Assembly (NCBI RefSeq): GCF_002160025.1 | Contig: NZ_NFJU01000007.1 | Location: forward strand, 62,001 to 126,000 | Reading direction: 5' to 3' | DNA from: Anaeromassilibacillus sp. An200 | GTDB taxonomy: Bacteria; Bacillota; Clostridia; Oscillospirales; Acutalibacteraceae | DNA length: 64,000 nt | Shown here: one piece after another, positions 1-9,564 of the stretch | Layout: each line of letters begins with the position of its first letter | How positions within the stretch are numbered: position 1 is the stretch's first letter | The notes under the pieces: model-generated | Database searches by the model: none | Told to the model about the DNA's origin: nothing | What the model saw: the letters and a program-made list of their open reading frames with translations, nothing else | Position numbers and translations under genes: made by a program

Positions 1-1
1 A

Positions 2-115
2 AATGTGGGCATGGCCGCCGCGGCCAGCCTGTACCAGTCCATTGTGGGCTTTGTTCTGGTGGTGGGCGCAAACCTGGTAGTCCGCCGCATTGAGCCTGAC
101 AGCGCTCTGTTTTAA
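2..115 (+). CDS. ABC sugar transporter permease, LplB-type (3' end only)
   Basis: Only the last 37 residues are in the window, entering from the left edge. They form a hydrophobic helix and end in a RRIEPDSALF-like tail, which is the usual C terminus of LplB/YteP-type inner-membrane permeases of the CUT1 sugar importers. The next permease starts 14 bases downstream on the same strand, and a solute-binding lipoprotein follows, so this is the first permease of one importer. The family call rests on the tail and the neighbours; the EAA loop lies outside the window. Confidence 0.75.
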   Translation, partial: NVGMAAAASLYQSIVGFVLVVGANLVVRRIEPDSALF

Positions 116-129
116 GGGAGGAGAGAACG

Positions 130-1062
130 ATGAAGTATTTCAAAAAGAAAGCGGGCGGATCGGGGGACGATCTTGCCGTCAACCGGATATCCACCAAAAC
201 CAATGTGATTCTGAATGTTGTCTTTCTCTTCTGGACTCTTGTCTGTGTCCTGCCGCTGATTCTGGTCGTGATCGTTTCGTTCAGCAGCGAGCAGAGTATT
301 TTCCAGAACGGTTACACCTTCTTCCCGTCTGAATGGAGCCTGGACGCCTACAATTTCTTCTTCAAGCTCGGCGATCAGCTCCTGCGCTCCTACGGCATCA
401 CCATTTTTGTGACCGTGGTGGGCACACTGTTCAGCCTGGCCATCACGGCGATGTTCGCCTATGTGCTCAGCCGGAACGACTACGCCTACAACCGCATCTT
501 TACCTTCCTGATGCTGTTCACCATGCTTTTCAACGGCGGTATCGTGGCCACCTACATGGTCAACACACAGCTTTTGAAGCTGGGCGACAGCGTGGGCGCT
601 CTGATTTTCCCCATGTCCCTCAATGCATTCTATGTGATTGTCCTGCGGACCTTCTACAAGGGAATCCCGATGGAAATCATTGAGGCCGCCCGCATTGACG
701 GCGCGGGAGAGTTCAAAACCTTCTTCAGCATCGTGCTGCCGCTCTCCAAGCCCGGCCTTGCCACCATCGGCATGTTCACCACCATCGCCTACTGGAACGA
801 CTGGTTCCTCGGCATGCTCTACATTGTGGATCAGAAAAAGTATCCCGTGCAGACGCTGCTCTGGAGCATGCAGAACAGCCTGGAATTCATGAAGCAATCC
901 TCTGCCAACGCTCTGGAATACGCGGAAATGGCCGCGAACGCCCCCACGGACAGCGGACGAATGGCTCTCACCGTGCTGGTTGTCCTTCCCATCCTTCTGG
1001 CCTATCCCTTCTTCCAGAAATATTTTGTCAAGGGCCTCACCGTCGGCGGTGTGAAAGGCTGA
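130..1062 (+). CDS. ABC sugar transporter permease, LplC/YtcP-type
   Basis: Inner-membrane permease of a CUT1 carbohydrate importer, 310 residues, the usual length. About six hydrophobic helices are visible, starting near residue 30. The cytoplasmic EAA loop reads EAARIDGAGE and is followed by IVLPLSKPG around residues 185-210; this is the surface that docks the ATPase. The C terminus KYFVKGLTVGGVKG is typical of the LplC branch. The start is set by AAGGGAGGAG just upstream. No ATPase gene is present in the locus, as is common where a shared MsmX-type ATPase energises several importers. The downstream sulfatase and fucosidase suggest a sulfated or fucosylated oligosaccharide as cargo. Confidence 0.9.
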   Translation: MKYFKKKAGGSGDDLAVNRISTKTNVILNVVFLFWTLVCVLPLILVVIVSFSSEQSIFQNGYTFFPSEWSLDAYNFFFKLGDQLLRSYGITIFVTVVGTLFSLAITAMFAYVLSRNDYAYNRIFTFLMLFTMLFNGGIVATYMVNTQLLKLGDSVGALIFPMSLNAFYVIVLRTFYKGIPMEIIEAARIDGAGEFKTFFSIVLPLSKPGLATIGMFTTIAYWNDWFLGMLYIVDQKKYPVQTLLWSMQNSLEFMKQSSANALEYAEMAANAPTDSGRMALTVLVVLPILLAYPFFQKYFVKGLTVGGVKG

Positions 1063-1151
1063 AATCCCCGGGTTTTCCGCGCCTCACCGGCGCGATGCCA
1101 AGATATACCAACATATTGCAAACCATGCAACATTGGATAAGGAGGAGCATT

Positions 1152-2753
1152 ATGAAAAACTTGTACAAACGCGCAGCGGCCCTTGCCTTGGCGGCAACCA
1201 TGACGGCAGGAGTTCTGGCTGGCTGCAATGGCAGCAACACCACCGCCAGCACCGGCGGCGGAGAGGTATCCACCCCGGCTTCCGGCGATGCCGCTGATCC
1301 GGCTTCCCAGCCTTCCTCGGAGCCGCAGGAAATCACCCAGCTGATCTGGTACATGTCCATTAACCCTGTGGCAGCCGACACCGAAAAGGTCATTGAAAAG
1401 CTCAACGAGTACACGCGGGAAAAGATTGGCGTGGAGATTGACTACAAGGTCATTGCCAACCCGGACTACAAAGAGAAAATGCCCAACCTGATCAATGCGG
1501 GCGAGTACTTCGACATCTGCTTTACCTCCAACTGGACCACCGACTATCTCCAGTTTGTCGGCAAGGATGCTTTCATGGACATCACGGAGCTTCTGCCGCA
1601 GTATGCCCAGGATACGTACAAATTTATCCCTGAAGCAATGTGGAACGCTGTGAAGGTCAACGGCTCCATCTATGGCGTCCCCTCCTACAAAGAGATGGGA
1701 TGGCAGGGCGGCCTTGTCTACAACAGCGACATGGCGGAAGCCTATGGCCTGGACATGACGGCCGTCACCTCTCTGGAAGATTACACGGATGTGCTCAAGA
1801 CCGTTTCGGAGAAATCCAAAGCGGAAGGCAAGGACGTTGTGGGCGTATCCGGCCTGACCAATGCCTGGCCGATGGCCGCTCCTTATGAGTCTCTGACGGG
1901 CACTCCTTCCCTCCCCGCCGCCGGCGCTGTACCGGAGTTCAAGAACTTCGCGGACGTCGCGGATCAGGGCGTCTTTAACCAGTACACCAGCGAAGAATAC
2001 ATGAACTACTGCCAGACCGTGCGCGGCTGGAACCAGAGCGGCTACCTGGGCGGCGACCCGGTCAACTATGACAGCGATACCGCTAACCGCGACAACGATT
2101 TCAACAACGGCGCTCTGTTCTCCTACTTCATTCAGTACGCTCCCGGCACGGCCGAGTCCATGAGCGCTTCGAGCGGCCACGGCGTTGGCTTCGCTCCCCT
2201 GATGCAGCCTCTGTTTGAAACCCGCAGCGCGATGGGCGGCCTGCTGGCCCTGTCCTCCGCGAGCGAGCATCCGGAAAAGGCTCTGGAATTCATCAACCTG
2301 CTGAACACCGATGAGTATGTCGGCACCCTGATCCGTCACGGCATTGAGGGCGAGCACTACACCGCTGTGGGTGAAAACCAGGTGGACAAGACCATGGGCG
2401 GCACTCTGACGGACAACGGCTATGACTACACCTATGGCTGGCAGTTCGGCACCCCCTTCAACCAGAAGTGGGATATCAGCTATCCTGAGAACATTGAGGA
2501 GCTGTTCATGGATTACAACGAGTCCGCGATCATCTCCCCCAACAACGGCTTCACCTTTGACACGGTTCCCGTAGAGACACAGGTCGCCGCTCTGACCAAC
2601 ACCATTGCGGAATATGCACCTTCTCTGGAAACCGGCTCTGTGGATCCGGCTGACTACATTCCGAAGTTCCTGGAGGCTCTCAACGCCAACGGTGCAGAGG
2701 CTCTGATTACAGAAGTCAAGACGCAGCTCGATGCGTTCAATGCATCCAAATAA
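1152..2753 (+). CDS. Extracellular solute-binding lipoprotein of a sugar ABC importer (LplA-type)
   Basis: Lipid-anchored substrate-binding protein of 533 residues. It has a short basic N terminus, a hydrophobic signal segment and a lipobox LAGC near residue 22, followed by a Gly/Ser/Thr-rich linker and then a type-1 periplasmic-binding fold. The length and C-terminal region fit the LplA/DUF3502-like group. An in-frame start 57 bases upstream is rejected because AAGGAGGAG lies directly before this ATG and the signal peptide begins here. It follows the two permeases and precedes a sulfatase and fucosidase, so its ligand is probably an oligosaccharide handled by those enzymes. Confidence 0.88.
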   Translation: MKNLYKRAAALALAATMTAGVLAGCNGSNTTASTGGGEVSTPASGDAADPASQPSSEPQEITQLIWYMSINPVAADTEKVIEKLNEYTREKIGVEIDYKVIANPDYKEKMPNLINAGEYFDICFTSNWTTDYLQFVGKDAFMDITELLPQYAQDTYKFIPEAMWNAVKVNGSIYGVPSYKEMGWQGGLVYNSDMAEAYGLDMTAVTSLEDYTDVLKTVSEKSKAEGKDVVGVSGLTNAWPMAAPYESLTGTPSLPAAGAVPEFKNFADVADQGVFNQYTSEEYMNYCQTVRGWNQSGYLGGDPVNYDSDTANRDNDFNNGALFSYFIQYAPGTAESMSASSGHGVGFAPLMQPLFETRSAMGGLLALSSASEHPEKALEFINLLNTDEYVGTLIRHGIEGEHYTAVGENQVDKTMGGTLTDNGYDYTYGWQFGTPFNQKWDISYPENIEELFMDYNESAIISPNNGFTFDTVPVETQVAALTNTIAEYAPSLETGSVDPADYIPKFLEALNANGAEALITEVKTQLDAFNASK

Positions 2754-2763
2754 ACCCAACTCA

Positions 2764-2800
2764 AAAGGCCGGCGGCCCCTTCCGGGCATTGCCGGCCTTT
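2764..2800 (+). terminator. Stem-loop between the binding-protein gene and the sulfatase
   Basis: AAAGGCCGGC at 2764-2773 pairs with GCCGGCCTTT at 2791-2800, with a 17-base loop and only a short T stretch after it. The position just after a solute-binding-protein gene suggests a partial terminator or mRNA-stabilising hairpin that keeps the binding protein in excess over downstream enzymes. Confidence 0.6.
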
Positions 2801-2822
2801 CTTCCACAGGAGGGAAATCCCT

Positions 2823-4280
2823 ATGAACAAACGACCCAATCTCCTCTTTCTGCTCACTGACGATCAAGGGGCCTGGGCAATGCGGTGTGCCGGAAACACC
2901 GATATCCACACCCCCAATCTGGATCGTCTGGCTTCCCAGGGCATGCGCTTTGACAATTTCTTCTGCGCCTCCCCTGTATGCAGCCCGGCACGCGCTTCCA
3001 TCCTGACCGGCCGTATTCCTTCCCAGCACGGTGTGCACGACTGGATCCGCAGCGGCAGCCTGGACAAGCAGGCCTTGGGAGAACACGCTTCCCATCCCTA
3101 TTTCGCCAGTGAGGACGTTCCCATCCAATATCTGGACGGCCTTGTGACTTACCCGGATCTGCTGGAACAGCAGGGCTACACCTGCGCCCTGTCCGGCAAA
3201 TGGCATTTGGGCGACAGCATCCATCCCCAGCATGGATTTTCCCACTGGTATACCATTGGGCGGGGCGGATGTCTCTACAAGCAGGCGGATGTGATTGAGA
3301 ACGGCGAGCTGCATTTTGAAACCCGCTACATCACGGATTTGATCACGGAGCATGCGCTGAACTATCTGGACTCCTTTGCACATCAGGACAACCCCTTCTA
3401 CATCAGCGTTCATTATACCGCCCCTCACGATCCCTGGGATGAAGATCAGCATCCCGCCGAATATATCGATCTCTACCGTGACTGTGCCTTCACCGCCACG
3501 CCGGATGAACCCCCGCACCCCAATCAGATTCCCACCGCCCCCTGCGGAACCGGCGAAGAGCGCAAGCGCCTTCTTCGCGGATACTACGCCGCCATCTCCG
3601 CCATGGATGCGGGTGTGGGACGGATTCTGGATCGTCTTGACGAGCTGGGCCTTGCGGAAAACACCCTGGTGATCTTCACCGCGGACAACGGCATGAATAT
3701 GGGTCACCACGGGATCTGGGGCAAGGGCAACGGCACCTTCCCCTTCAATCTCTTTGACACGGCGGTAAAGGTTCCGTTCATCGCCCGCTGGCCCGGACAC
3801 ATTCTGCAAAACCGGGTTACTTCCAGCATGTGCAGCCACTATGATATCATCCAGACACTCAACGACCTGCTGCATCTGGAAGCCGACCTGCCTGAGGATC
3901 TGCCCGGCCGCAGCTTCGCCCCCGTTCTGCTGGAAGGGGAGGACACCGACAATCATGTGGTAATCCTCGACGAATACGGAAACAGCCGCATGGTGCGCAA
4001 CCGGGAATGGAAGTACATCCACCGCTATCCGTACGGCCCGCATGAGCTGTACCACCTGACGGAGGATCCCGGAGAAACCGAGAACCTTGCGGACAAGGCG
4101 GAATATGCCGATATCCAGGCTTCCCTGTGCGACACACTGCAAAAATGGTATGTCACCTATGCGGATCCGGCCGTGGACGGCAGCCGCGAGGCCGTGACCG
4201 GCTTCGGACAGATGCGGAGGCCCGGCATCTATGCAAACGGCAGGCCGGTTTATGCGCAGAGCCCCAAATACCAGAAATAA
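2823..4280 (+). CDS. Cysteine-type sulfatase (S1 family arylsulfatase-like)
   Basis: Predicted to remove sulfate esters from a glycan or other sulfated substrate; 485 residues. The DDQ metal-binding motif is near residues 13-15. The formylglycine motif C-S-P-A-R is at residues 53-57, where Cys53 would be converted to the catalytic formylglycine. A second metal site appears as TADNGMNMGHHG near residue 285. No signal peptide is seen, so it probably acts in the cytoplasm on imported sugar. RBS AGGAGG lies upstream. It sits between the importer and a GH29 fucosidase with an 17-base gap, so a sulfated fucoside is a plausible substrate; the exact position of sulfate removal cannot be read. Confidence 0.9.
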   Translation: MNKRPNLLFLLTDDQGAWAMRCAGNTDIHTPNLDRLASQGMRFDNFFCASPVCSPARASILTGRIPSQHGVHDWIRSGSLDKQALGEHASHPYFASEDVPIQYLDGLVTYPDLLEQQGYTCALSGKWHLGDSIHPQHGFSHWYTIGRGGCLYKQADVIENGELHFETRYITDLITEHALNYLDSFAHQDNPFYISVHYTAPHDPWDEDQHPAEYIDLYRDCAFTATPDEPPHPNQIPTAPCGTGEERKRLLRGYYAAISAMDAGVGRILDRLDELGLAENTLVIFTADNGMNMGHHGIWGKGNGTFPFNLFDTAVKVPFIARWPGHILQNRVTSSMCSHYDIIQTLNDLLHLEADLPEDLPGRSFAPVLLEGEDTDNHVVILDEYGNSRMVRNREWKYIHRYPYGPHELYHLTEDPGETENLADKAEYADIQASLCDTLQKWYVTYADPAVDGSREAVTGFGQMRRPGIYANGRPVYAQSPKYQK

Positions 4281-4297
4281 GAAGGGAAGGGAACAGC

Positions 4298-5659
4298 ATG
4301 AAACAAAACATTGTCGCCAACGGGATTCACAACTATACCCCTCCGGAGGAATACATCCCGCCCCGCTCTCCCGAGGTGCAAAAGCACCTGGAATGGTTTA
4401 TGGGGCTTAAACTTGGCTTCATGATGCACTGGGCGCCGGGCTGCCAGCTGGGAACCTATGAAAGCTGGCCGCTGAGCGACGGCGACGCCGCATGGAGCCA
4501 GGAGGATTTCACCTGGGCCCCGCGCGAGGAATGCAAACAGCAATATTGGGACGCAAACAAAACCTTCAATCCCGTGAAATTTGACGCGGCTTCCTGGGCG
4601 GAGCTTGCGAAGGAATGCGGCTTCCAGTATCTCCTGTTCACCACCAAGCACCATGACGGCTTCTGCATGTACGATACAAAAACCACGGATTACAAAATCA
4701 CTTCCCCCGACTGCCCCTTCCACACGCACCGCGACGCGGATATCGTCGGCGCGCTCTACCGGGAATTCCGCAGCCGCGGCATGGCTATTTCCACCTACTT
4801 TTCCAAACCCGACTGGCACAGCCCGTATTATTGGGCTCCGCAGTTCGGCACGGCTCCCACGCGCAACGTCAATTATGACGTCAACGAGCACCCTGAGCTC
4901 TGGGAGCAATATGTACAGTTTGTTCATGAGCAGATTCGGGAGCTGTGCAGCAAGTACGGAAAAATTGACGTGCTCTGGCTCGACGGCGGCTGGGTCCGTC
5001 CCGACAACCTGGGGCAGGATATCCGTCTGGGTGAAATCGTGGAGGAGATCCGCTCCACCACACAGCCCCACCTGATCGTCTGTGAGCGCACCTGCGGCGG
5101 CGAGTATGAAAACTTCATCACACCGGAAAAAACTGTACCGGACACCGCTTTGCAGGTTCCGTGGGAAACCTGCACCACGATCGGCGAAAAATTCTCCTTC
5201 CATTACACAGACACCTTTAAGAGCGGACGGGAGCTGGTGCATCTGCTTCTGGAGGTTGTCAGCAAGGGAGGAAACCTGGCTCTCAACCTGGCTCCCCAGC
5301 CCGACGGCCTGCTGCCGGAGCGCGCGGTGCGTTCCCTGCGGGATCTCGGCGCGTGGCTCAAGCTGTTCGGAGACGGAATCTATGGGACGCATATTGTCAG
5401 CCCCTATTTTGAAAACCGTCTCTTCTACACACAGAAAGACAACCGTGTTTTTGCCTTCTGCACCTATGAGGAAATCCCGTCGCTTCCCGCAAAGCTGACG
5501 GTCCACTGTCCCCTCCCGGTGGAGCATGTGCAGAGCATGCGCACCGGTCAGACAGTAAAATTCCGCCAGAACGGCGACTCCGTTGTGCTGGACGTGTCCG
5601 GCCTTGCGATGGGCGGCGCGTTCTACGCTGAGGGCTTTGCTCTTTCCGTCTCCCTGTAA
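4298..5659 (+). CDS. Alpha-L-fucosidase, GH29
   Basis: Retaining exo-fucosidase of 453 residues that would release terminal L-fucose. The N-terminal half is a TIM barrel: GFMMHWAPG near residue 30, the KHHDGF loop near 115, and IDVLWLDGGW carrying the likely Asp nucleophile (GH29 places it in the LW-D motif). A small C-terminal beta domain follows. The start is chosen at the ATG after GAAGGGAAGG; an open frame extends further upstream but overlaps the sulfatase and has no ribosome site. No signal peptide, so probably cytoplasmic. Last gene of the plus-strand glycan locus, followed by a strong terminator. A second, different GH29 lies at 49131-50447. Confidence 0.88.
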   Translation: MKQNIVANGIHNYTPPEEYIPPRSPEVQKHLEWFMGLKLGFMMHWAPGCQLGTYESWPLSDGDAAWSQEDFTWAPREECKQQYWDANKTFNPVKFDAASWAELAKECGFQYLLFTTKHHDGFCMYDTKTTDYKITSPDCPFHTHRDADIVGALYREFRSRGMAISTYFSKPDWHSPYYWAPQFGTAPTRNVNYDVNEHPELWEQYVQFVHEQIRELCSKYGKIDVLWLDGGWVRPDNLGQDIRLGEIVEEIRSTTQPHLIVCERTCGGEYENFITPEKTVPDTALQVPWETCTTIGEKFSFHYTDTFKSGRELVHLLLEVVSKGGNLALNLAPQPDGLLPERAVRSLRDLGAWLKLFGDGIYGTHIVSPYFENRLFYTQKDNRVFAFCTYEEIPSLPAKLTVHCPLPVEHVQSMRTGQTVKFRQNGDSVVLDVSGLAMGGAFYAEGFALSVSL

Positions 5660-5682
5660 AAACAAACTCCTCCTTATCATAA

Positions 5683-5736
5683 AAAAGGCCCGTACCGGCC
5701 GGATCCACTGCGATCCTGAGCCGGTACGGGCCTTTT
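5683..5736. terminator. Bidirectional terminator between convergent glycan loci
   Basis: A 16-bp perfect stem, AAAAGGCCCGTACCGG at 5683-5698 with its complement at 5721-5736, is flanked by A and T runs on either side. It would stop both the plus-strand fucosidase transcript and the minus-strand sulfatase transcript. Confidence 0.88.
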
Positions 5737-5747
5737 GATATGATGAT

Positions 5748-7103
5748 TTATGATTCCCGGATTTCCGGATGCAGCCCTTCCTCTTTTGCAATATAGGACA
5801 GAAGGGTTTCCCGCAGGGAATCGCACACCTCACGGTATGCGGGATCCCCGCACAAATTATGCCGCTGATACGGATCGCTGGGAAGGTGATACAGGTATTT
5901 CTCCACATAGACCGGGGCATTGGGGAGACAGGTTTCCTCCCGGGAGGAAATGGGAGCCTCCACACAGTAGGTCCATTCCGGTGTGCGCAGCGCCCGCCCG
6001 ATACAGCTTTCGCTGATCTGGATGAACACCTCCGGATGGATGGGCTCTCCCGGATGCTCAATCAAGCGCTGCATCGGCACGCCCCGCATCTCCTCCGGCT
6101 TCGGAATCCCCGCCGCGTACAGGAGTGTGGGAGCAATGTCAATCAGGCTGGTCAGCTCCGTGATCACGCGGCCCCCGTTAAAGATCCCGCCGCGCGCGAG
6201 GAACGGGACATGGATGCTGTCATCGTGGCAGGAGCGCTTATATTCGCTGTTTCGGGTGCAGAAGTGCGAGCCGTGATCTGAAGTATAGAATATGATGGTA
6301 TCCTCATAAATCCCCTGCCGCTTCAGTTCCTCCATCAGTCTGCCCACATTGTCGTCAAGGCTCTTGCAGCAGCCAAGGTAATCGGGAAGCTGCTCTCTCC
6401 AATCCCCCTGGGTTCCTTCCAGATCGCCGGGAACGGGGAAATCCCGGAAACGCTCTTTGGAGCCCTCCGGCCCCTCAAAGCAGTTGCGATCGTTCTGATG
6501 GTGCGGTTCAATATAGGAAAGGAACAGGAAAAAGGGTTTATCCTTGGGCTTGCGCAGATATTCCAGCGCAAAATCCGTCACCGCGTCGGCGCGGTACCCG
6601 GTAAATTCCCGTTTTTTGTTGTCACCGTCGTACAGATAACCGCCATAACCATGCGAGGTATATTCCAGGACATCGGAAGCAATCCAGAAGTCACGGTAGC
6701 CGCCCCGATAAGGCTCGGGAATAGCGGTAATTTTATGATCTACGCTGTCCGGGCCAGGGCGGAAGGAACGGTGAGACGCCAGATGCCATTTTCCCACATA
6801 GGCCGTTTCATATCCGTATTCATGAAACCAGGAGGCAATCCCCTTTTCGTCAAGAGGCAGCATCCGATCGTTTACCTCACAGCCGATGGAGGTGGGATAT
6901 TTTCCCGTCTGAATGCACGCCCGCGCCGGTCCGCAGACAGGCTGGCATGTCATCGCGTTCTCAAAACGGGTGCCCTCCGCCGCAAGCTGGTCGAGGTGGG
7001 GCGTCAGCTGAAAATGCTTTCCCAGCGGTTCCCCGTAGCAGCTCACCGTATCCCACCGCTGCTGATCGGAAAAAATAAACAGAACATTGGGTTTCGACAA
7101 CAT
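5748..7103 (-). CDS. Cysteine-type sulfatase
   Basis: Second sulfatase, 451 residues. The N-terminal alkaline-phosphatase-like fold has SDQQ metal ligands at about residues 12-15 and the formylglycine motif C-G-P-A-R at residues 57-61. A second metal cluster reads YTSDHGSHF near residue 280. There is no signal peptide. It is the last gene of the minus-strand operon binding protein - permease - permease - sulfatase - sulfatase, so it likely desulfates the oligosaccharide brought in by that importer. It is clearly different from the sulfatase at 2823-4280, which suggests another linkage or sugar position. Confidence 0.9.
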   Translation of the reverse strand: MLSKPNVLFIFSDQQRWDTVSCYGEPLGKHFQLTPHLDQLAAEGTRFENAMTCQPVCGPARACIQTGKYPTSIGCEVNDRMLPLDEKGIASWFHEYGYETAYVGKWHLASHRSFRPGPDSVDHKITAIPEPYRGGYRDFWIASDVLEYTSHGYGGYLYDGDNKKREFTGYRADAVTDFALEYLRKPKDKPFFLFLSYIEPHHQNDRNCFEGPEGSKERFRDFPVPGDLEGTQGDWREQLPDYLGCCKSLDDNVGRLMEELKRQGIYEDTIIFYTSDHGSHFCTRNSEYKRSCHDDSIHVPFLARGGIFNGGRVITELTSLIDIAPTLLYAAGIPKPEEMRGVPMQRLIEHPGEPIHPEVFIQISESCIGRALRTPEWTYCVEAPISSREETCLPNAPVYVEKYLYHLPSDPYQRHNLCGDPAYREVCDSLRETLLSYIAKEEGLHPEIRES

Positions 7104-7160
7104 GATAATCTTCCTCTCTCAAAAATCAGAACCATCGTCTTTTTCTGTTTCATACAAGCC

Positions 7161-8636
7161 TTAAGCAAACGAAATCTGATCCGGATACCTGTTTTCCGTG
7201 CAGAGCATGGCGCTGAGAAGCTGCTCCCGCATCTTTTGCAGGATGGTCTCATAGGCCGGATCTCCCGCCATATTTCGTGTTTCGCGTGGATCCACGGCAA
7301 GATCGGTCAGCTCCTCCTCGCCGGTTTGGTATCTGACATATTTATAGCGCTGTGTGACAATGGAACGCGAAGCAACATCCATCGTTCCGAAGCCATTGCG
7401 GTATTCCGTCATACACCAGTTCCTCGCTTGTTTTTCGGGATCCAAAAGATGTTCCCTCTGAGACACACCATCCACATAGGACGGAATCGGCACACCAAGC
7501 AGCTCACACAGCGTTGGGGCCAGATCCACGGAGGAGAACAGCCCCTCATCCGTGCGCGCCTTCACGCCGGGAACCCGCATCAGCAGCGGCACGCCAACCA
7601 GTCCCTCATAGTAGAACGGCCCTTTCAGCCACAGGCCGTGATCGCCCAGCAGTTCGCCGTGATCCGAAGTGAACACCACCACGGTGTCCTCATCGAGCCC
7701 CAGTTCTGTCAGCGTATCAAGGATTTTCCCCACATTCTGATCGATAAGGGAGACCATCGCATAGGTATTGCGGATCCGCTCCTTAGACTGCACTTCTCCC
7801 AGACCGTCCGGCGTGGTATGTTTCGGCGTTACACCGGTGCGGTGCCACTCGCCTCGGAAATGCTTGCGGTAATGGGCAGGCCGTGTTTCCAAATCCTCCG
7901 GCCCGCCGATCGGAGAGGGCAGACCCTCCATGGGAAAGCGCGCGGCGGTCTCCTCCGGCGGATCGAAGGGATGATGCGGATCCGGAAAACTTGCCACAAG
8001 GAAAAACGGCTTGTCCGGATCCCGCTTCTCTTTGAGCCAGTTTACGGTACGTTCCCCAACAAAGGTGGAAGGATGCAGACGTTCCGGCAGATGCATGGAA
8101 ACGCACATCGGATCTCCGGATTCGCTTTCCCCTTCATACATGGCGTCGCTGCCGCCGTTTTGCAGGAACCACTCCCGGTAATGGCCCTTTTCCCGGCTGT
8201 GTCCCACCGTAAGCTCCAGATAGTCAAAGCCCCAGTACGGCCCATGGAAGTTATAATGCGCGCAGCCGTCCGACCAGGTGCTCTCGGACTCAGGGCTTTC
8301 TCCCGGCGGTGTGGTCCCGTCCGTGGGTGTGAAATGGATTTTTCCGATATTCGCTGTCTGCCATCCGTTTTCCGAAAGATAATGCGGCAGGTTGCAGCCT
8401 GTATCGGGAAGCAGAAGGCCGTTTGTATAAACGCCATGGTTATGCGGATAACGGCCGCTGAACAGGCTGTGACGGTTTGGCATACAGATGGGATTCGCCA
8501 CATAGGCACGCTCGAACTGCACCGCGCTCTGCGCAAACCGATCCAGGCAGGGCGTTTGCGCCCCCGGATTTCCATAACAGCCCAGAGAGTCTCTGCGCTG
8601 CTGATCGGTGATCAAAATCAGGACATTCTTCGGCAT
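7161..8636 (-). CDS. Cysteine-type sulfatase
   Basis: Third sulfatase, 491 residues. The motifs in order are ITDQQR metal ligands (residues 9-14), formylglycine motif C-M-P-N-R (residues 51-55) and VVFTSDHGELLGDHG near residue 300. The ELLGDHG signature is common in choline-sulfatase-like and glycan sulfatases. No signal peptide. The start lies 15 bases downstream of the permease stop and 58 bases upstream of the next sulfatase. Three different sulfatases within 6 kb argue for a heavily sulfated glycan such as mucin or fucoidan-like material. Confidence 0.9.
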   Translation of the reverse strand: MPKNVLILITDQQRRDSLGCYGNPGAQTPCLDRFAQSAVQFERAYVANPICMPNRHSLFSGRYPHNHGVYTNGLLLPDTGCNLPHYLSENGWQTANIGKIHFTPTDGTTPPGESPESESTWSDGCAHYNFHGPYWGFDYLELTVGHSREKGHYREWFLQNGGSDAMYEGESESGDPMCVSMHLPERLHPSTFVGERTVNWLKEKRDPDKPFFLVASFPDPHHPFDPPEETAARFPMEGLPSPIGGPEDLETRPAHYRKHFRGEWHRTGVTPKHTTPDGLGEVQSKERIRNTYAMVSLIDQNVGKILDTLTELGLDEDTVVVFTSDHGELLGDHGLWLKGPFYYEGLVGVPLLMRVPGVKARTDEGLFSSVDLAPTLCELLGVPIPSYVDGVSQREHLLDPEKQARNWCMTEYRNGFGTMDVASRSIVTQRYKYVRYQTGEEELTDLAVDPRETRNMAGDPAYETILQKMREQLLSAMLCTENRYPDQISFA

Positions 8637-8650
8637 AGGATCCTCCTCTT

Positions 8651-9550
8651 TCAGCCTTTGATGGAGCCAATCATAACTCCCTTGACAAAATATTTTTGCA
8701 GGAAGGGATACAGGATCAGAACCGGAACACTTGCTACAATAATAATACCATATTTGATGGAAAATGCAATCGTCTCCATCTCCCGGATGGTTTCCGGATC
8801 GCTCATTCCATCCGCTGCCAGCGTCTGGCTGCTGATTAGGATATCCCGCAGGATCAGCTGCAGGGGATACAGCTTTTCATCGCTGACATAGATCAGGGCG
8901 TTGAAGAACGAGTTCCAGTGTCCCACCGCATAGTACAGCGCGATAACCGCAACGATCGCCTTGGACAGCGGAAGGACGATGGAGAAAAAGAAGCGCGGTG
9001 TGGAACAGCCGTCGATATCTGCCGCCTCCTGCAGCTCCACCGGAATGGTCGACTCAAAAAACGTGCGGGAAATAATAAGGTTAAACACCGTAAACGATCC
9101 GATGATGATCAGCACATAGCGGGTATTGATCAGATTCAGTCCCTGGACCACCAGATAAGTCGGAATCAGACCTCCCTGGAAATACATGGTGAACACCATG
9201 AGCTTTAAAATCAGTCCCCGGCCTGCAAAATCCCGTCTGGAAAGCGCATAGCCGGAAGGGATTGTGATGATCAGGCCGAACAGGGTACCAAAAAAGGTGT
9301 AGAAAATGGTGTTTCCATAGCCGGACCAGATACGCCGATCCTGGAAAATCATATTGTAGCTTTTGAAATTCAGGCCCACCGGATACAGCAGCGCCTCGCC
9401 GGAGGTGACCGCCGTGGGATCACTGACCGAAGCAATGACCACAAAATAAAGCGGATACAGCACACAAAGGCATCCCAGGATGAGCAGCGTGGTAACGACA
9501 ATATCAAACACCAGGTCAAAGCGTGTCCTCTTAATTCTGTGCGCAGACAT
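8651..9550 (-). CDS. ABC sugar transporter permease, LplC/YtcP-type
   Basis: CUT1 permease of 299 residues with about six helices. Its EAA loop ELQEAADIDGCSTP near residue 190 is followed by IVLPLSKA. The C terminus KYFVKGVMIGSIKG closely matches the permease at 130-1062. I choose the ATG at 9550 because AAAGGGGGAG precedes it; a GTG seven codons earlier overlaps the upstream gene's stop. It pairs with the LplB-type permease 14 bases upstream. Confidence 0.9.
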   Translation of the reverse strand: MSAHRIKRTRFDLVFDIVVTTLLILGCLCVLYPLYFVVIASVSDPTAVTSGEALLYPVGLNFKSYNMIFQDRRIWSGYGNTIFYTFFGTLFGLIITIPSGYALSRRDFAGRGLILKLMVFTMYFQGGLIPTYLVVQGLNLINTRYVLIIIGSFTVFNLIISRTFFESTIPVELQEAADIDGCSTPRFFFSIVLPLSKAIVAVIALYYAVGHWNSFFNALIYVSDEKLYPLQLILRDILISSQTLAADGMSDPETIREMETIAFSIKYGIIIVASVPVLILYPFLQKYFVKGVMIGSIKG

Positions 9551-9564
9551 CAGCTCTCCCCCTT

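Noticed and set aside
1002-4142. A 1,046-codon open frame on the minus strand opposite the binding protein and sulfatase genes
   Set aside because: It is antisense to two well-supported genes, has no ribosome site and shows no domain. Long antisense frames are expected in GC-rich codon-biased DNA.
6498-8891. A 797-codon plus-strand frame across two sulfatase genes
   Set aside because: Shadow of conserved minus-strand sulfatases; no family resemblance and no ribosome site.
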